Below are positions 50,630-59,624 of a stretch of DNA of 64,000 nt, piece after piece. The stretch covers positions 1-64,000 of the forward strand of contig DATLLJ010000002.1 of the NCBI GenBank assembly GCA_035537875.1, written 5' to 3'. Positions within the stretch are counted from its first letter, which is position 1, and each line of letters begins with the position of its first letter. Both the position numbers and the translations under genes were made by a program. The notes below the pieces were generated by a model. It saw nothing but the letters and a program-made list of their open reading frames with translations, did no database searches and was not told the DNA's origin. This DNA comes from DATLLJ01 sp035537875 (GTDB lineage: Bacteria; Acidobacteriota; Vicinamibacteria; Vicinamibacterales; CAVVIG01).

Positions 50630-50656
50630 AGGTTCAAGAGGCTCAACAGGTTCAGA
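50630..50656. repeat. short 9-mer tandem repeat
   Basis: Three nine-base units AGGTTCAAG, AGGCTCAAC, AGGTTCAGA in the 227-base gap between the divergent arginine decarboxylase and Yip1-like genes. Otherwise this gap shows no clear promoter; a TATACA at 50734-50739 lacks a good -35. Confidence 0.55.
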
Positions 50657-50754
50657 CGACTGATGTACCCTTAGCGGATACCCGTTCGGCGTGCGTCGAC
50701 TCAAACGGGAACCACCGGATCGCAAGCGTCGTCTATACACAGGATGTTCACCGC

Positions 50755-51489
50755 ATGTCCGCACTCCTTCCCCCGCCAGCCCCACCCCGCCGGCCTATGG
50801 GGTTGGCCGCACGGCTGGTCGGCTTGTTGACGGCGCCGCGGGCCACGTACGCCGACGTGGCGGCCCGTCCGACCTGGTTCGGCGTCTTCCTCGTCGTCCT
50901 GAGTATCAGCGTGGGGTCCACCCTGTGGATCCTCTCCACGGAGGTGGGCCGTCAGGCCGTCGTCGATCAGCAGCTGCAGACCCTTGAAGCGTTCGGACGG
51001 ACGGTCAGCGATGAGGAATACCAGCGGATGCAGCGGATGGCGCCCTACTCGGGTTATCTGGTCGCTGCCACGCAGATCGTCGGTCTTCCGGTCACGGTGA
51101 CCGCGGTGGCGGGCATCGCCTTCGCCATCTTCAACGGCGTCCTCGGCGAGAACGCAGGGTTCCGACAGGTGTTTGCTGTCGTGATGTCGTCGAGCGTCGT
51201 CTCGGCGCTGCGCGCGCTGTTCTCGACGCCGCTCAACTACGCGCGCGAATCGCTGTCGAACCCGACGACGCTGGCAGCCGTGCTGCCGCTCTTCGAGGAC
51301 GACACGTTCGGCGGCCGGCTGTTCGGATCGATTGATCTGTTCCTGATCTGGTGGGTCATCAATCTCGCGATCGGCCTTGGCGTCCTCTACAGACGGCGCA
51401 CGGCACCCATCGCGACCGCGATGCTCGCGGTGTACGGAGCCATCGGGCTCACCATCGCCGCTGTGCGCTCGGCGCTGGCAGGAGCGTAA
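50755..51489 (+). CDS. Yip1-domain membrane protein
   Basis: A 244-residue protein with a proline-rich N-terminus (LLPPPAPPRRP) and RLVGLLTAPRATYADVAARPTW, the usual entry to Yip1-type bacterial membrane domains, followed by five hydrophobic segments (about 45-65, 110-140, 150-165, 195-215, 220-240). The ATG at 50755 fits; the frame upstream lacks a domain. It abuts the MacA-like gene with no gap, so it is probably an accessory of that efflux set. Exact role unknown. Confidence 0.8.
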   Translation: MSALLPPPAPPRRPMGLAARLVGLLTAPRATYADVAARPTWFGVFLVVLSISVGSTLWILSTEVGRQAVVDQQLQTLEAFGRTVSDEEYQRMQRMAPYSGYLVAATQIVGLPVTVTAVAGIAFAIFNGVLGENAGFRQVFAVVMSSSVVSALRALFSTPLNYARESLSNPTTLAAVLPLFEDDTFGGRLFGSIDLFLIWWVINLAIGLGVLYRRRTAPIATAMLAVYGAIGLTIAAVRSALAGA

Positions 51490-52830
51490 ATGACGCGCAA
51501 GAACGTTCTCATCGCTTCAGGCGTGGTCCTCGTCGGCGCGGCGGTCGTCGCCGGGAACCTCTATCTGCGACGCGATCAAAGCCTGACCGTGACGACCGAC
51601 GTCATCCGCGTTCGCGATCTCGAGGCCGTCGTCTCCGCCTCCGGGAAAATCCAGCCGAAGCGGCTCGTCAACATCAGCGCCGACACACCGGGCCGCGTCG
51701 TCAACCTGGCGGTGAACGAGGGCGATCGGGTTCAGAGGGATCAGTTCCTGCTGCAGATCGATCCGCGGTCGCTGCGCTCGCGCGTGGACAGCGGGACCGC
51801 GTCGCTGCAGGCAGCGCAGATGCAGCTGGATCAGATGACGCAGTCGGCCGCCACGGCGCGCGTGCAACTCGAGCAGGCACAGCAGAACCTGCAGCGGCAG
51901 CAGGAACTGTGGGCGCGTCAACTGACGACGCGCCAGGACCTCGACAAGGCCACCAACGAGGTCAAGTCAGCCGAGTCGCTCGTCCAGGAACGTGAACACG
52001 CGGCCGAGGCCCAGGCAAGCCGCATCAAGCAGGAGCGCGCCGGCCTCGAAAGCGCTCAGTACGATTTGAGCAAGGTCCGCATCCAGTCGCCCATAGACGG
52101 CATCGTGACGCGCCGCAATATTCAGGAGGGCGAAACGGCGGTCGTCGGCACCATGAACAACGCGGGCACCGTCCTGCTGACCCTGGCCGACATGTCGGTG
52201 ATCCAGGCCGAAGTAGAGGTGGACGAAACCAATATTCCGAGCGTGCAGTTCGAGCAGAAAGCGACCATCACCATCGACGCGCTGCCCGATCGAACGTTCC
52301 GCGGACATGTGACCGAGATCGGCAACAGCCCTATCCAGGCCACTGGCCAGCAGAACGCGAACACGACGCAGGCGACCAATTTCAAGGTGGTGATCGTCCT
52401 CGACGAACCGATTCCCGATGTGCGTCCCGGCTTCACGTGTACGGCGGACATCGTGACGGCGACTCGAAAAGGAGTGGTCGCGGTGCCGATCCCGGCGGTC
52501 GCCGTGCGCGAGCTCGTCTACGAACCCAACGGCCAGATCGTCAGGGAGCCGCCGCCCGATCGGCGCCGGCGCGTGCAGCCCGACCCGGCCGCTCCCCCGC
52601 CGGAGCTGAAACCCGGCCAGACGAGGAAGGAGACCGAGGGCGTATTCGTGCTCCGGAACGGGCGCGCGGAATTCGTGCCGATCGACGTCGGCATCGCGGG
52701 GGACCGTTACTTCGAGGTGCTGGCGGGACTCAAAGAGGGCGATCAGGTGATCACCGGACCCTACAACTCGGTCCGCAGCATGGCGGATGGCGAGCAGGTG
52801 AAGGTCGAGGAACCACAGCCGCGAAGGTAA
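51490..52830 (+). CDS. periplasmic adaptor (HlyD/MacA-like) of an ABC efflux system
   Basis: A 446-residue membrane-fusion protein. One N-terminal membrane helix (VLIASGVVLVGAAVVAGNLY), a lipoyl/barrel entry (VVSASGKIQPKRLVNISADT), a coiled-coil hairpin rich in Gln/Glu (about 110-190), the return lipoyl half (VRIQSPIDGIVTRRNIQEGE) and beta-barrel and membrane-proximal domains (GQVL-like LADMSVIQAEVEVDETNI). A proline-rich insertion (PPPDRRRRVQPDPAAPPPE) is unusual. It should bridge the FtsX-type permeases downstream to an outer-membrane channel not encoded here. Confidence 0.9.
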   Translation: MTRKNVLIASGVVLVGAAVVAGNLYLRRDQSLTVTTDVIRVRDLEAVVSASGKIQPKRLVNISADTPGRVVNLAVNEGDRVQRDQFLLQIDPRSLRSRVDSGTASLQAAQMQLDQMTQSAATARVQLEQAQQNLQRQQELWARQLTTRQDLDKATNEVKSAESLVQEREHAAEAQASRIKQERAGLESAQYDLSKVRIQSPIDGIVTRRNIQEGETAVVGTMNNAGTVLLTLADMSVIQAEVEVDETNIPSVQFEQKATITIDALPDRTFRGHVTEIGNSPIQATGQQNANTTQATNFKVVIVLDEPIPDVRPGFTCTADIVTATRKGVVAVPIPAVAVRELVYEPNGQIVREPPPDRRRRVQPDPAAPPPELKPGQTRKETEGVFVLRNGRAEFVPIDVGIAGDRYFEVLAGLKEGDQVITGPYNSVRSMADGEQVKVEEPQPRR

Positions 52831-52840
52831 GCAGGAACCG

Positions 52841-54070
52841 ATGCACAAGTTCCTCGACTCGGCGAGTATCGCGCTCGAGGCGATCTGGTCGGCCAAGCTC
52901 CGGTCTTTCATGACCGTCCTCGGCAACATCGTCGCCGTGACGTCGATCATCGCCGTCGTCTCGCTCATTCAAGGCCTCAATGCATCGGTCACGGACGCCA
53001 TCGTCAACCAGGCCGGGGCCGACTCGTTCAACATTCAGCAGTTCCCGATGACCCGCAGCGAGGAGGAATTCGAGCGGGTGCGGTCCAACCCCCGCATCTC
53101 GCTGCAGGACGTCCGCGCGATCCGCCGCTTCGACAGTCCGCTCATCGATGCGGTGATGGCCGGAGCGAACGGCCAGGGCCGCGTCACGCATCGCGATCGA
53201 TCGATCGACAACACGCAGATTCAGGGTGTGACGGCCGAGTACGTCAATTTCTCGGGGTTCACGGCCGAGCGAGGCCGCCTGATGACCCCCACCGAGGTGG
53301 ACGCCTCGAGGCCGGTCACAGTGCTCGGGTGGCAGACGGCCGATCGGCTGTTCGGCGCCGAGATCGATCCGCTGGAAAAGACCGTTCAGATCGAAGGCAC
53401 CCATTTTCGCGTGGTCGGCGTCAGCGCGAAGAAGGGATCGCTCCTGGGACGAACGCAGGACGAATTCGCCATCATCCCGCTGACCCAGTTCCAGATGCTG
53501 TTTGGATCGCGGCGTCCTCTGAACCTGACGGTCAAGCCGCGCGACCTCTCGCGCATTCCCGAGACCATGGACGAGGCGACGATCGCGCTGCGCAGCGCGA
53601 GGGGCCTGAAGCCGCGGCAGCCCGACAACTTCGGCATGTTCACCTCCGACACGATCCTGGACATCTATCACTCCGCGACCAATGGCATCTTCGCGGTCCT
53701 CGTGGGAGTCGTCGCGCTTTCGCTCGTCGTGGGGGGCATCGTGATCATGAACATCATGCTGATGGTGGTCACGGAACGGACGCGCGAAATCGGGCTGCGC
53801 AAGGCGCTCGGAGCACGGCGGACCGACATCATGTCGCAGATGCTCACCGAGTCGATCGTGCTGTCGGTCTTCGGCGGGGTCATCGGGACGCTGTTCGGCG
53901 CCACGATCGCGCAGGTGATCGCGCGATTCACGCCGATTCCAGCCGATCTCGAGGTGTGGTCGATCGCTGTCGGCATCGGCATCACGGCGCTCGTCGGGCT
54001 GTTCTTCGGGCTTTACCCGGCCATGCAAGCGGCTCGGCTGGATCCCATCGAGGCGTTGAGGCGGGAATGA
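52841..54070 (+). CDS. MacB/FtsX-type ABC permease
   Basis: A 409-residue permease: membrane helix 1 at about 20-45 (LRSFMTVLGNIVAVTSIIAVV), a large periplasmic domain (about 50-275), then three helices at about 285-310, 335-355 and 370-395. VTERTREIGLRKALGARRTDI (about 305) and the C-terminal PAMQAARLDPIEALRRE are classical MacB permease motifs. No ATPase domain is fused or adjacent. It follows the adaptor by 10 bases. Confidence 0.9.
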   Translation: MHKFLDSASIALEAIWSAKLRSFMTVLGNIVAVTSIIAVVSLIQGLNASVTDAIVNQAGADSFNIQQFPMTRSEEEFERVRSNPRISLQDVRAIRRFDSPLIDAVMAGANGQGRVTHRDRSIDNTQIQGVTAEYVNFSGFTAERGRLMTPTEVDASRPVTVLGWQTADRLFGAEIDPLEKTVQIEGTHFRVVGVSAKKGSLLGRTQDEFAIIPLTQFQMLFGSRRPLNLTVKPRDLSRIPETMDEATIALRSARGLKPRQPDNFGMFTSDTILDIYHSATNGIFAVLVGVVALSLVVGGIVIMNIMLMVVTERTREIGLRKALGARRTDIMSQMLTESIVLSVFGGVIGTLFGATIAQVIARFTPIPADLEVWSIAVGIGITALVGLFFGLYPAMQAARLDPIEALRRE

Positions 54071-54102
54071 ACAGCCATCACGAAGCGATGGCCTGGTAGA
54101 TC

Positions 54103-55419
54103 ATGGCGATCAGGACTGCGCTCTTCAAGGAAGTCATCTCGATGGCGTTCGAGACGGTGCGCACCAACAAGATGCGCTCCGGACTCACGGTCCTGGGCGT
54201 GGTCATTGGCATCACCTCGATCGTCGGCATGACCGCGCTCATACGCGGGTTCGATCAGTCGCTGCGCGACATGATCCGGGCGATCGGGCCGAACACGATC
54301 TTCATTCAACGCTTCGGCGTCACCAGCTTCGCCAACGGTGCCGAGATTTCTCAACTGTTGAAGCGCCCCGTCCTCTCGCTGTCGGATGCGCGGGCCCTCG
54401 AAGAGCAGGGGACGACGCTCGAGTACGTGGATCTGGAGGTGGGCGCGGGGCCGGGACCGGTCAACCAGCAGCGGGTGTTCTACCGGGACCGCAGGACCAA
54501 GCCGCTCCTGGTGTTCGGCACCTCGGAGTACTTCGCCGCCGGCACACGCATCCCGATCGTGGCCGGCCGCTATTTCAACGGCACCGAGCTGCAGTACAGG
54601 CGGAACGTCGTCGTCCTCGGCAACACCGCCTACAAGCTGCTGTTCGAGCCCGACGGCATCGATCCCGTCGGCAAGCTCGTGAGGGTCGGCAGTCAGCGTT
54701 TCGAGGTCGTCGGCGTCTTCGACGAGCGGCCGGCCGCGGGCGGATTCAGCCTGGGCCAGGACGACTTCGTCGTCATTCCGTATACCGCCTACCAGCGGGT
54801 TTTCGGCCTGCGTGTCAACGACGGCCGTTTCCGGGGTCCCGGGGGCGGTGGCACGGGGATGACGAACGTGCAGATTTCAGTGCTACCCAGGGAGGGCGTC
54901 GAGCAGACGGAGGCGATCGCAGAGGTCCAGCGTATCATGCGCATCCGGCACGGCCTGCGTCTCGACGAGCCCGACGACTTTGACATCAGCACCCAGGATC
55001 AGTTCCTGCAGCTTTGGGATCGCATCAGTCAGGGCACGTTCTTCGCGCTCATCGTGATTTCGTCCATCGCGCTGATGGTCGGCGGTATCGGCGTGATGGC
55101 GATCATGTCGATTTCGGTGACGGAGCGCACCCGGGAGATTGGCATCCGCAAGGCGCTCGGCGCGAGACGGCCGGAAATCCTCTTCCAGTTTCTGATGGAG
55201 GCGGCCTTCCTGACTTCGGTCGGCGGGTTGCTCGGTATCGTACTCGGTGCGTCGATCGGCTGGGCCGTGCACCTGGTGTCGGGCTTCCCCATCTCGCTGC
55301 CCTGGTGGTCGTTCGCCATCGGCTTGGGATTCTCAGCCGCCGTCGGCATCTTTTTCGGGATGTACCCGGCCGTCAAAGCCTCGCGTCTCGACCCGATCGA
55401 AGCCCTTCGCTACGAGTAG
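54103..55419 (+). CDS. MacB/FtsX-type ABC permease, second copy
   Basis: A 438-residue permease paralogous to the preceding gene: helix 1 near MRSGLTVLGVVIGITSIVGM, long periplasmic domain, VTERTREIGIRKALGARRPEI (about 340) and PAVKASRLDPIEALRYE at the C-terminus. Two different permeases side by side suggest a heterodimeric membrane unit. It starts 32 bases after the first. An ATP-binding partner must be elsewhere. Confidence 0.9.
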   Translation: MAIRTALFKEVISMAFETVRTNKMRSGLTVLGVVIGITSIVGMTALIRGFDQSLRDMIRAIGPNTIFIQRFGVTSFANGAEISQLLKRPVLSLSDARALEEQGTTLEYVDLEVGAGPGPVNQQRVFYRDRRTKPLLVFGTSEYFAAGTRIPIVAGRYFNGTELQYRRNVVVLGNTAYKLLFEPDGIDPVGKLVRVGSQRFEVVGVFDERPAAGGFSLGQDDFVVIPYTAYQRVFGLRVNDGRFRGPGGGGTGMTNVQISVLPREGVEQTEAIAEVQRIMRIRHGLRLDEPDDFDISTQDQFLQLWDRISQGTFFALIVISSIALMVGGIGVMAIMSISVTERTREIGIRKALGARRPEILFQFLMEAAFLTSVGGLLGIVLGASIGWAVHLVSGFPISLPWWSFAIGLGFSAAVGIFFGMYPAVKASRLDPIEALRYE

Positions 55420-55451
55420 CCAACCGCGAGCCGCCGGACGCGTGACACGGC

Positions 55452-55480
55452 TTGCGGCCCGCGCAGGCCCGAAATATGAT
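55452..55480 (+). promoter_or_regulatory. sigma-70-like promoter of the EF-G paralogue
   Basis: TTGCGG (55452-55457) and TATGAT (55475-55480) with a 17-base spacer, 57 bases before the ATG at 55537. The -10 box is a five-of-six match. Followed by GGGGG at the ribosome-binding position. Confidence 0.55.
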
Positions 55481-55536
55481 GCGCCCAATACGGAATTTGC
55501 TCATCCAGATGACCCAATTCTTTGGGGGTTCCCCTT

Positions 55537-57633
55537 ATGAAGGTCTATGACGCCGCCAGCATCAGAAATGTCGCGATCGTCGGTCATAGCGGCTCCGGAA
55601 AGACACAACTCGCCTCGGCCATTCTTTCAGACTCCGGCATGGTCAATCGCTTCGGGCAGGTGGATGAGGGGACGACGGTCACCGACTTCGACGAAGAGGA
55701 AATCGTCCGCAAGCACACGCTCTCGGCCAGTCTCGCCTTCGCCGAGTGGAACAAACAGAAGATCAACCTGATCGATACACCCGGCGTCGGGAACTTCCTC
55801 AGCGATGCCCGGGCCGCGCTGCAGGTGGCCGATGCCGCGGTGGTCGTCGTCGATGCGGTGTCCGGGCCGATGGTGCAGACCGAGAAAGTGTGGGCCGCAG
55901 CCGACGAGCTGAAGCTGCCTCGCCTCGTGGTGATTAACCGCCTCGACCGCGAACGGGCCAGCCTCGATCGCTCGCTGGCGTCGCTGCGAGAGGTCTGCAA
56001 CCGCACGATCATCCCGGTTCAGCTGCCGATCGGCGAGGAAAAGGCCTTCAAAGGCGTGGTCGACCTGGTCACCAGGAAGGCGTTCGTGTTCCAGACCGAT
56101 GGCAGCGGCAAGTTCAGCGAGAGCGCGATTCCAGCCGATATGACGGCCGCCGTCGACCAGGCGCGCGAGGCGCTCATCGAGATGGTCGCGGAAGCCGACG
56201 AAACCCTCATGGAGAAGTTCTTCGAGGCAGGCACGTTGACCGATCAGGAGCTCGTGGCCGGGCTGCGCAGCGCAACGATAGGAGCCAAGATCTTTCCGCT
56301 GGTCTGCACGTCGGCCATTCTCAACGTCGGGATTCCCCAGCTCCTCGATGCCGTGCTCGCCTATCTGCCTGCGCCGCTCGATAGGCCGTTCCAGGGCCAC
56401 GACAAGTCCGGCACCGAGATCGCACGCGAGGCCGACGAGAAGAAACCGGCGGCAGCCTTTGTCTGGAAGACGATCGCCGATCCCTTTGCCGGGCGCATCA
56501 CGATGTTCCGCGTCATCTCGGGCGCCATCAAGGCCGATTCCACGATTCACAACAAGACGCGCGACACGCCGGAGCGGTTCGGCAGCCTGGTGCTGTTGCA
56601 GGGCAAAGCGCAGACGCCTGTCCCCGAGATCAAGGCGGGCGATTTCGGGTCGGTGGCGAAGCTCAAGGACACACTGACCAGCGACACGCTCGGCGACAAA
56701 GCGGATCCGATCATCTTCGCCGCTATCTCATTCCCCGAGCCGGTGCTGTCTTACGCCATCGAGCCGAAGAGCCGGGGAGACGAGGAAAAGATCAGCACCT
56801 CGATGCATCGCCTCGAGGAGGAGGACCCCTCGATCCGCTACAGCCGCGATCCGCAGACCAAGGAGCTGCTCCTTTCTGGGCAAGGGCAGCTGCACATCGA
56901 GGTGACCGTCGCCAAACTGAAGCGCCGGTTCGGTGTTGATGTGCTGCTGAAACCGCCGCGGATACCCTATCGCGAAACGATCAAGGGAGCGACCGAAGCT
57001 CACGGCCGGCATAAGAAGCAGACGGGCGGCCACGGCCAGTTCGGCGACTGCAAGATCAAGGTCGAGCCGCTTCCGCGCGGCAGCGATTTCGAATTCGTGG
57101 ACGACATCTTCGGCGGCTCCATCCCGCGCCAGTTCATCCCCGCCGTCGAAAAGGGCATCCAGGACGCGCGCACCCGGGGCTACCTGGCCGGCTATCCGAT
57201 GGTGGATTTCCGCGTCACGCTGTTCGACGGGTCGTACCACGACGTCGATTCGAACGAGCTGTCCTTCAAGCTCGCAGGCTCGCTCGCCTTCAAGGACGCC
57301 ATGACGCGCGCCCGGCCCACGATGCTCGAGCCGATCATGAACGTGGAAGTGTACGCGCCGTCCGACTTCGCAGGCGACCTCATGGGCGACCTCAACGGCC
57401 GACGGGGCCGCATCGGCGGCATGGATACTCGCGGGACGATGACGATCATCAAGGCCCAGGTTCCCATGTCAGAGATGTTGACCTACGAGCAGCACCTCAC
57501 GTCGGCGACCGGAGGCCGCGGGTCGTACCACATGGAGTACTCGCACTACGACGAGGTGCCGTCGCACCTGCAGACGAAGATCATCGCGGCAGCCAAGGCG
57601 GAACGGGCGGGCGTTGAAGTCGAAGAAGTCTAG
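55537..57633 (+). CDS. elongation factor G paralogue (EF-G2-like)
   Basis: A 698-residue translational GTPase with all five EF-G domains in order. The P-loop is GHSGSGKT (about residues 17-24), G3 is DTPG (about 81) and G4 is NRLD (about 135), differing from the AHIDAGKTT and NKMD of canonical EF-G; the last is unusual because Lys of NKXD normally contacts the base. Domain IV (GRHKKQTGGHGQFGDCKI, about 490-507) and the C-terminal GMDTRGTMTIIKAQVPMSEM are present. It is probably a second, specialised EF-G (ribosome recycling or stress), not the main one. ATG 55537 is preferred to TTG 55522. Confidence 0.85.
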   Translation: MKVYDAASIRNVAIVGHSGSGKTQLASAILSDSGMVNRFGQVDEGTTVTDFDEEEIVRKHTLSASLAFAEWNKQKINLIDTPGVGNFLSDARAALQVADAAVVVVDAVSGPMVQTEKVWAAADELKLPRLVVINRLDRERASLDRSLASLREVCNRTIIPVQLPIGEEKAFKGVVDLVTRKAFVFQTDGSGKFSESAIPADMTAAVDQAREALIEMVAEADETLMEKFFEAGTLTDQELVAGLRSATIGAKIFPLVCTSAILNVGIPQLLDAVLAYLPAPLDRPFQGHDKSGTEIAREADEKKPAAAFVWKTIADPFAGRITMFRVISGAIKADSTIHNKTRDTPERFGSLVLLQGKAQTPVPEIKAGDFGSVAKLKDTLTSDTLGDKADPIIFAAISFPEPVLSYAIEPKSRGDEEKISTSMHRLEEEDPSIRYSRDPQTKELLLSGQGQLHIEVTVAKLKRRFGVDVLLKPPRIPYRETIKGATEAHGRHKKQTGGHGQFGDCKIKVEPLPRGSDFEFVDDIFGGSIPRQFIPAVEKGIQDARTRGYLAGYPMVDFRVTLFDGSYHDVDSNELSFKLAGSLAFKDAMTRARPTMLEPIMNVEVYAPSDFAGDLMGDLNGRRGRIGGMDTRGTMTIIKAQVPMSEMLTYEQHLTSATGGRGSYHMEYSHYDEVPSHLQTKIIAAAKAERAGVEVEEV

Positions 57634-57636
57634 GGC

Positions 57637-58272
57637 TTGCAGATTGAGCGTGCGGATTTGACACCGGGAGCTCACGAGGGGTTCGCGATAGCGCGTGTGT
57701 GCGTATTCGCCGGATCGAGCTCCGGCGCCCGCCGAGAGTTTCGGGAGGCCGCTCGGGCGCTCGGCGGCGCACTCGCCAGACGCCGCATCGACGTGGTGTT
57801 CGGCGGCGGGCAGGTCGGGCTGATGGGTGTGCTGGCCGACGCCGTGCTGGCCGCCAAGGGCCACGTGACCGGGGTCATCCCCGAAGCGCTGGTCGCCCGC
57901 GAGATCGCCCACGGCGGATTGTCTGATTTGAGGGTCGTCCCCTCGATGCACGAGCGAAAAGCGTTGATGGCGGATCTCGCCGACGCGTTCGTGGCGCTGC
58001 CGGGCGGATGGGGGACCCTCGAAGAGTTCTTCGAGGTCCTCACCTGGGCCCAACTCGGTCTCCACCGGAAGCCGTGCCTGCTCTTGAACGTCGCGGGATA
58101 CTTCGACGGCCTGCTGTCGTTCCTCGACCACGCGATCGACCAGCAATTCGTTCGACGCGAAAACGGCGCACTCGTGCTGGTGGCAGACTCCATCGATGCC
58201 GTTTTCGATCAACTCGATCGGTATCGGCCTCCGACGGGCGTCGAGAAGTGGCTCGATCGTGCCTCGACGTAG
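57637..58272 (+). CDS. LOG-family protein (cytokinin-type nucleotide phosphoribohydrolase)
   Basis: A 211-residue Rossmann protein with the LOG signature: VCVFAGSSSGA, FGGGQVGLMG (about 57), MHERKALM (about 106) and PGGWGTLEEFFEV (about 120-132), the last being the nucleotide-binding PGGxGTxxE motif. The family cleaves N6-modified AMP to free base and ribose-5-phosphate. The start is uncertain: TTG 57637 is the longest; TTG 57658 and GTG 57697 are alternatives, the last giving the usual short N-terminus. It follows the EF-G stop by 3 bases. Confidence 0.85.
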   Translation: MQIERADLTPGAHEGFAIARVCVFAGSSSGARREFREAARALGGALARRRIDVVFGGGQVGLMGVLADAVLAAKGHVTGVIPEALVAREIAHGGLSDLRVVPSMHERKALMADLADAFVALPGGWGTLEEFFEVLTWAQLGLHRKPCLLLNVAGYFDGLLSFLDHAIDQQFVRRENGALVLVADSIDAVFDQLDRYRPPTGVEKWLDRAST

Positions 58273-59272
58273 CGCGTGCACCTCCGCGCTGCTCGCGCTG
58301 ACCGTCACGTTGGCTCAAGCCCAGGGCGCGTCCTCCCGGGACAGCTTCCTGCGTCTCGTCGACCGCGCCCGCGTGCCGCTCGCGCCCGAGCTATCGGCGC
58401 TGTCGGCGGGCGGCCCCTTCGCGCGAGAGCGTTTTACGTTCGCCACCGAGGATGGCCAGCGCGTGCCCGGGCTCGCGGTCAAGGCCGCCGGTTCAGCCCG
58501 CCGCCCCACGGTCATCGTCCTGCACGGCACGGGCGACCGCAAGGAGGGCATGATCCCGCTGCTCGAGGCGCTCGCCGATCGGGGGTTCCTGGCCGTGGCG
58601 ATCGACGGCCGCCACCACGGCGAGCGCGCCAAGGGGCCGGGCGACTATCCACAAGCGATCCTGCAGGCCTATCGGACCGGACGCGGGCACCCGTTCCTCT
58701 ACGACACGACCTGGGACGCGATGAGGCTCGTCGACTACCTCCAGAGCCGTCCCGACGTTGACGGCGCGCGCATCGGCATGATGGGGATCTCGAAGGGCGG
58801 CATGGAGACGTACCTGACCGCCGCCGTCGATCCGCGCATTGCCGTCGCCGTTCCGGTCATCGGGGTGCAAAGCTTCCAGTGGGCGCTGGAGCACGACGCC
58901 TGGCAGGCGAGAGTCGAAACGATTCTCGGCGCGGTACTCGGCGCCGCCCGCGACGGTTTGCGACCGGTAGACGCCGAATTCGTCCAGGAGTTCTACGACC
59001 GCGTCGTTCCAGGCATCTACGCCGAGTTCGACGCACCGGCGATGCTGCCGCTCATCGCGCCCAGGCCGCTGCTGGTCATAAACGGCGACTCGGACGACCT
59101 GACACCTCTCGAGGGAGTGCGCGAAGCAGCCGCCGCTGCGGAGCAGGCCTATCGAACCGCGCGAGCCGAAGACCGATTCCGGCTTCTCGTGCAGCCGGGA
59201 GCCGGACATGAATTCACGCCATCGGCGCAGCGGACCGCGCTCGACTGGTTGGCCCGATGGCTCAGACCCTGA
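58259..59272 (+). CDS. secreted alpha/beta hydrolase
   Basis: A 337-residue hydrolase. With GTG 58259 the N-terminus is a signal peptide (PRRSACTSALLALTVTLAQAQ) and the overlap with the LOG gene is 14 bases; a longer reading from 58196 is less likely. The fold has VIVLHGTGDRKEG (oxyanion region), the nucleophile Ser in MGISKGGME (about 196), the acid in INGDSDDLTP (about 279) and the catalytic His in GAGHEFTP (about 320). It resembles acetyl-xylan esterase or dienelactone-hydrolase-like enzymes; substrate unknown. Its end overlaps the convergent DoxX gene by 11 bases. Confidence 0.85.
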   Translation: MPRRSACTSALLALTVTLAQAQGASSRDSFLRLVDRARVPLAPELSALSAGGPFARERFTFATEDGQRVPGLAVKAAGSARRPTVIVLHGTGDRKEGMIPLLEALADRGFLAVAIDGRHHGERAKGPGDYPQAILQAYRTGRGHPFLYDTTWDAMRLVDYLQSRPDVDGARIGMMGISKGGMETYLTAAVDPRIAVAVPVIGVQSFQWALEHDAWQARVETILGAVLGAARDGLRPVDAEFVQEFYDRVVPGIYAEFDAPAMLPLIAPRPLLVINGDSDDLTPLEGVREAAAAAEQAYRTARAEDRFRLLVQPGAGHEFTPSAQRTALDWLARWLRP

Positions 59273-59624
59273 GATCGCGACGTCGCACCCAGAACACGGC
59301 GCTGACCATCACGAGCAGGATAATGGCTTTGACCGGCGAGAACGGAAGAACCGTGGCGTGGGCAATGAGCGCCCCGATCATCGTCATCCCAAGCAGCGCA
59401 GCGCCGGCAGCGGCGACCGACGGGACAAGCAGCAACGCGGCGCTGACGACTTCAAGGGCCCCTGTGAAGTAGCGGAGCCACTGACCGAACCCGACGGTCT
59501 CAAACAGCTGGATCATCGGGGGAGCATCGCCCAGCTTGTCGAGTCCGGTCACGAAGAACTGCGCCGCCGCGAGAATCTGCAGCGCCCACACGAAATCGGT
59601 GAGGACGGCCCCTCTAGCTGCCAC
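59262..59624 (-). CDS. DoxX-family membrane protein
   Basis: A 120-residue protein with four hydrophobic segments and the pattern LQILAAAQFFVTGLDKL near the N-terminus plus FGQWLRYFTGALEVVSAALL, typical of DoxX/DoxX-like quinone-associated membrane proteins. GTG 59624 overlaps the end of rplQ by 11 bases, so it may be read from the ribosomal operon. Function uncertain. Confidence 0.8.
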   Translation of the reverse strand: MAARGAVLTDFVWALQILAAAQFFVTGLDKLGDAPPMIQLFETVGFGQWLRYFTGALEVVSAALLLVPSVAAAGAALLGMTMIGALIAHATVLPFSPVKAIILLVMVSAVFWVRRRDLRV

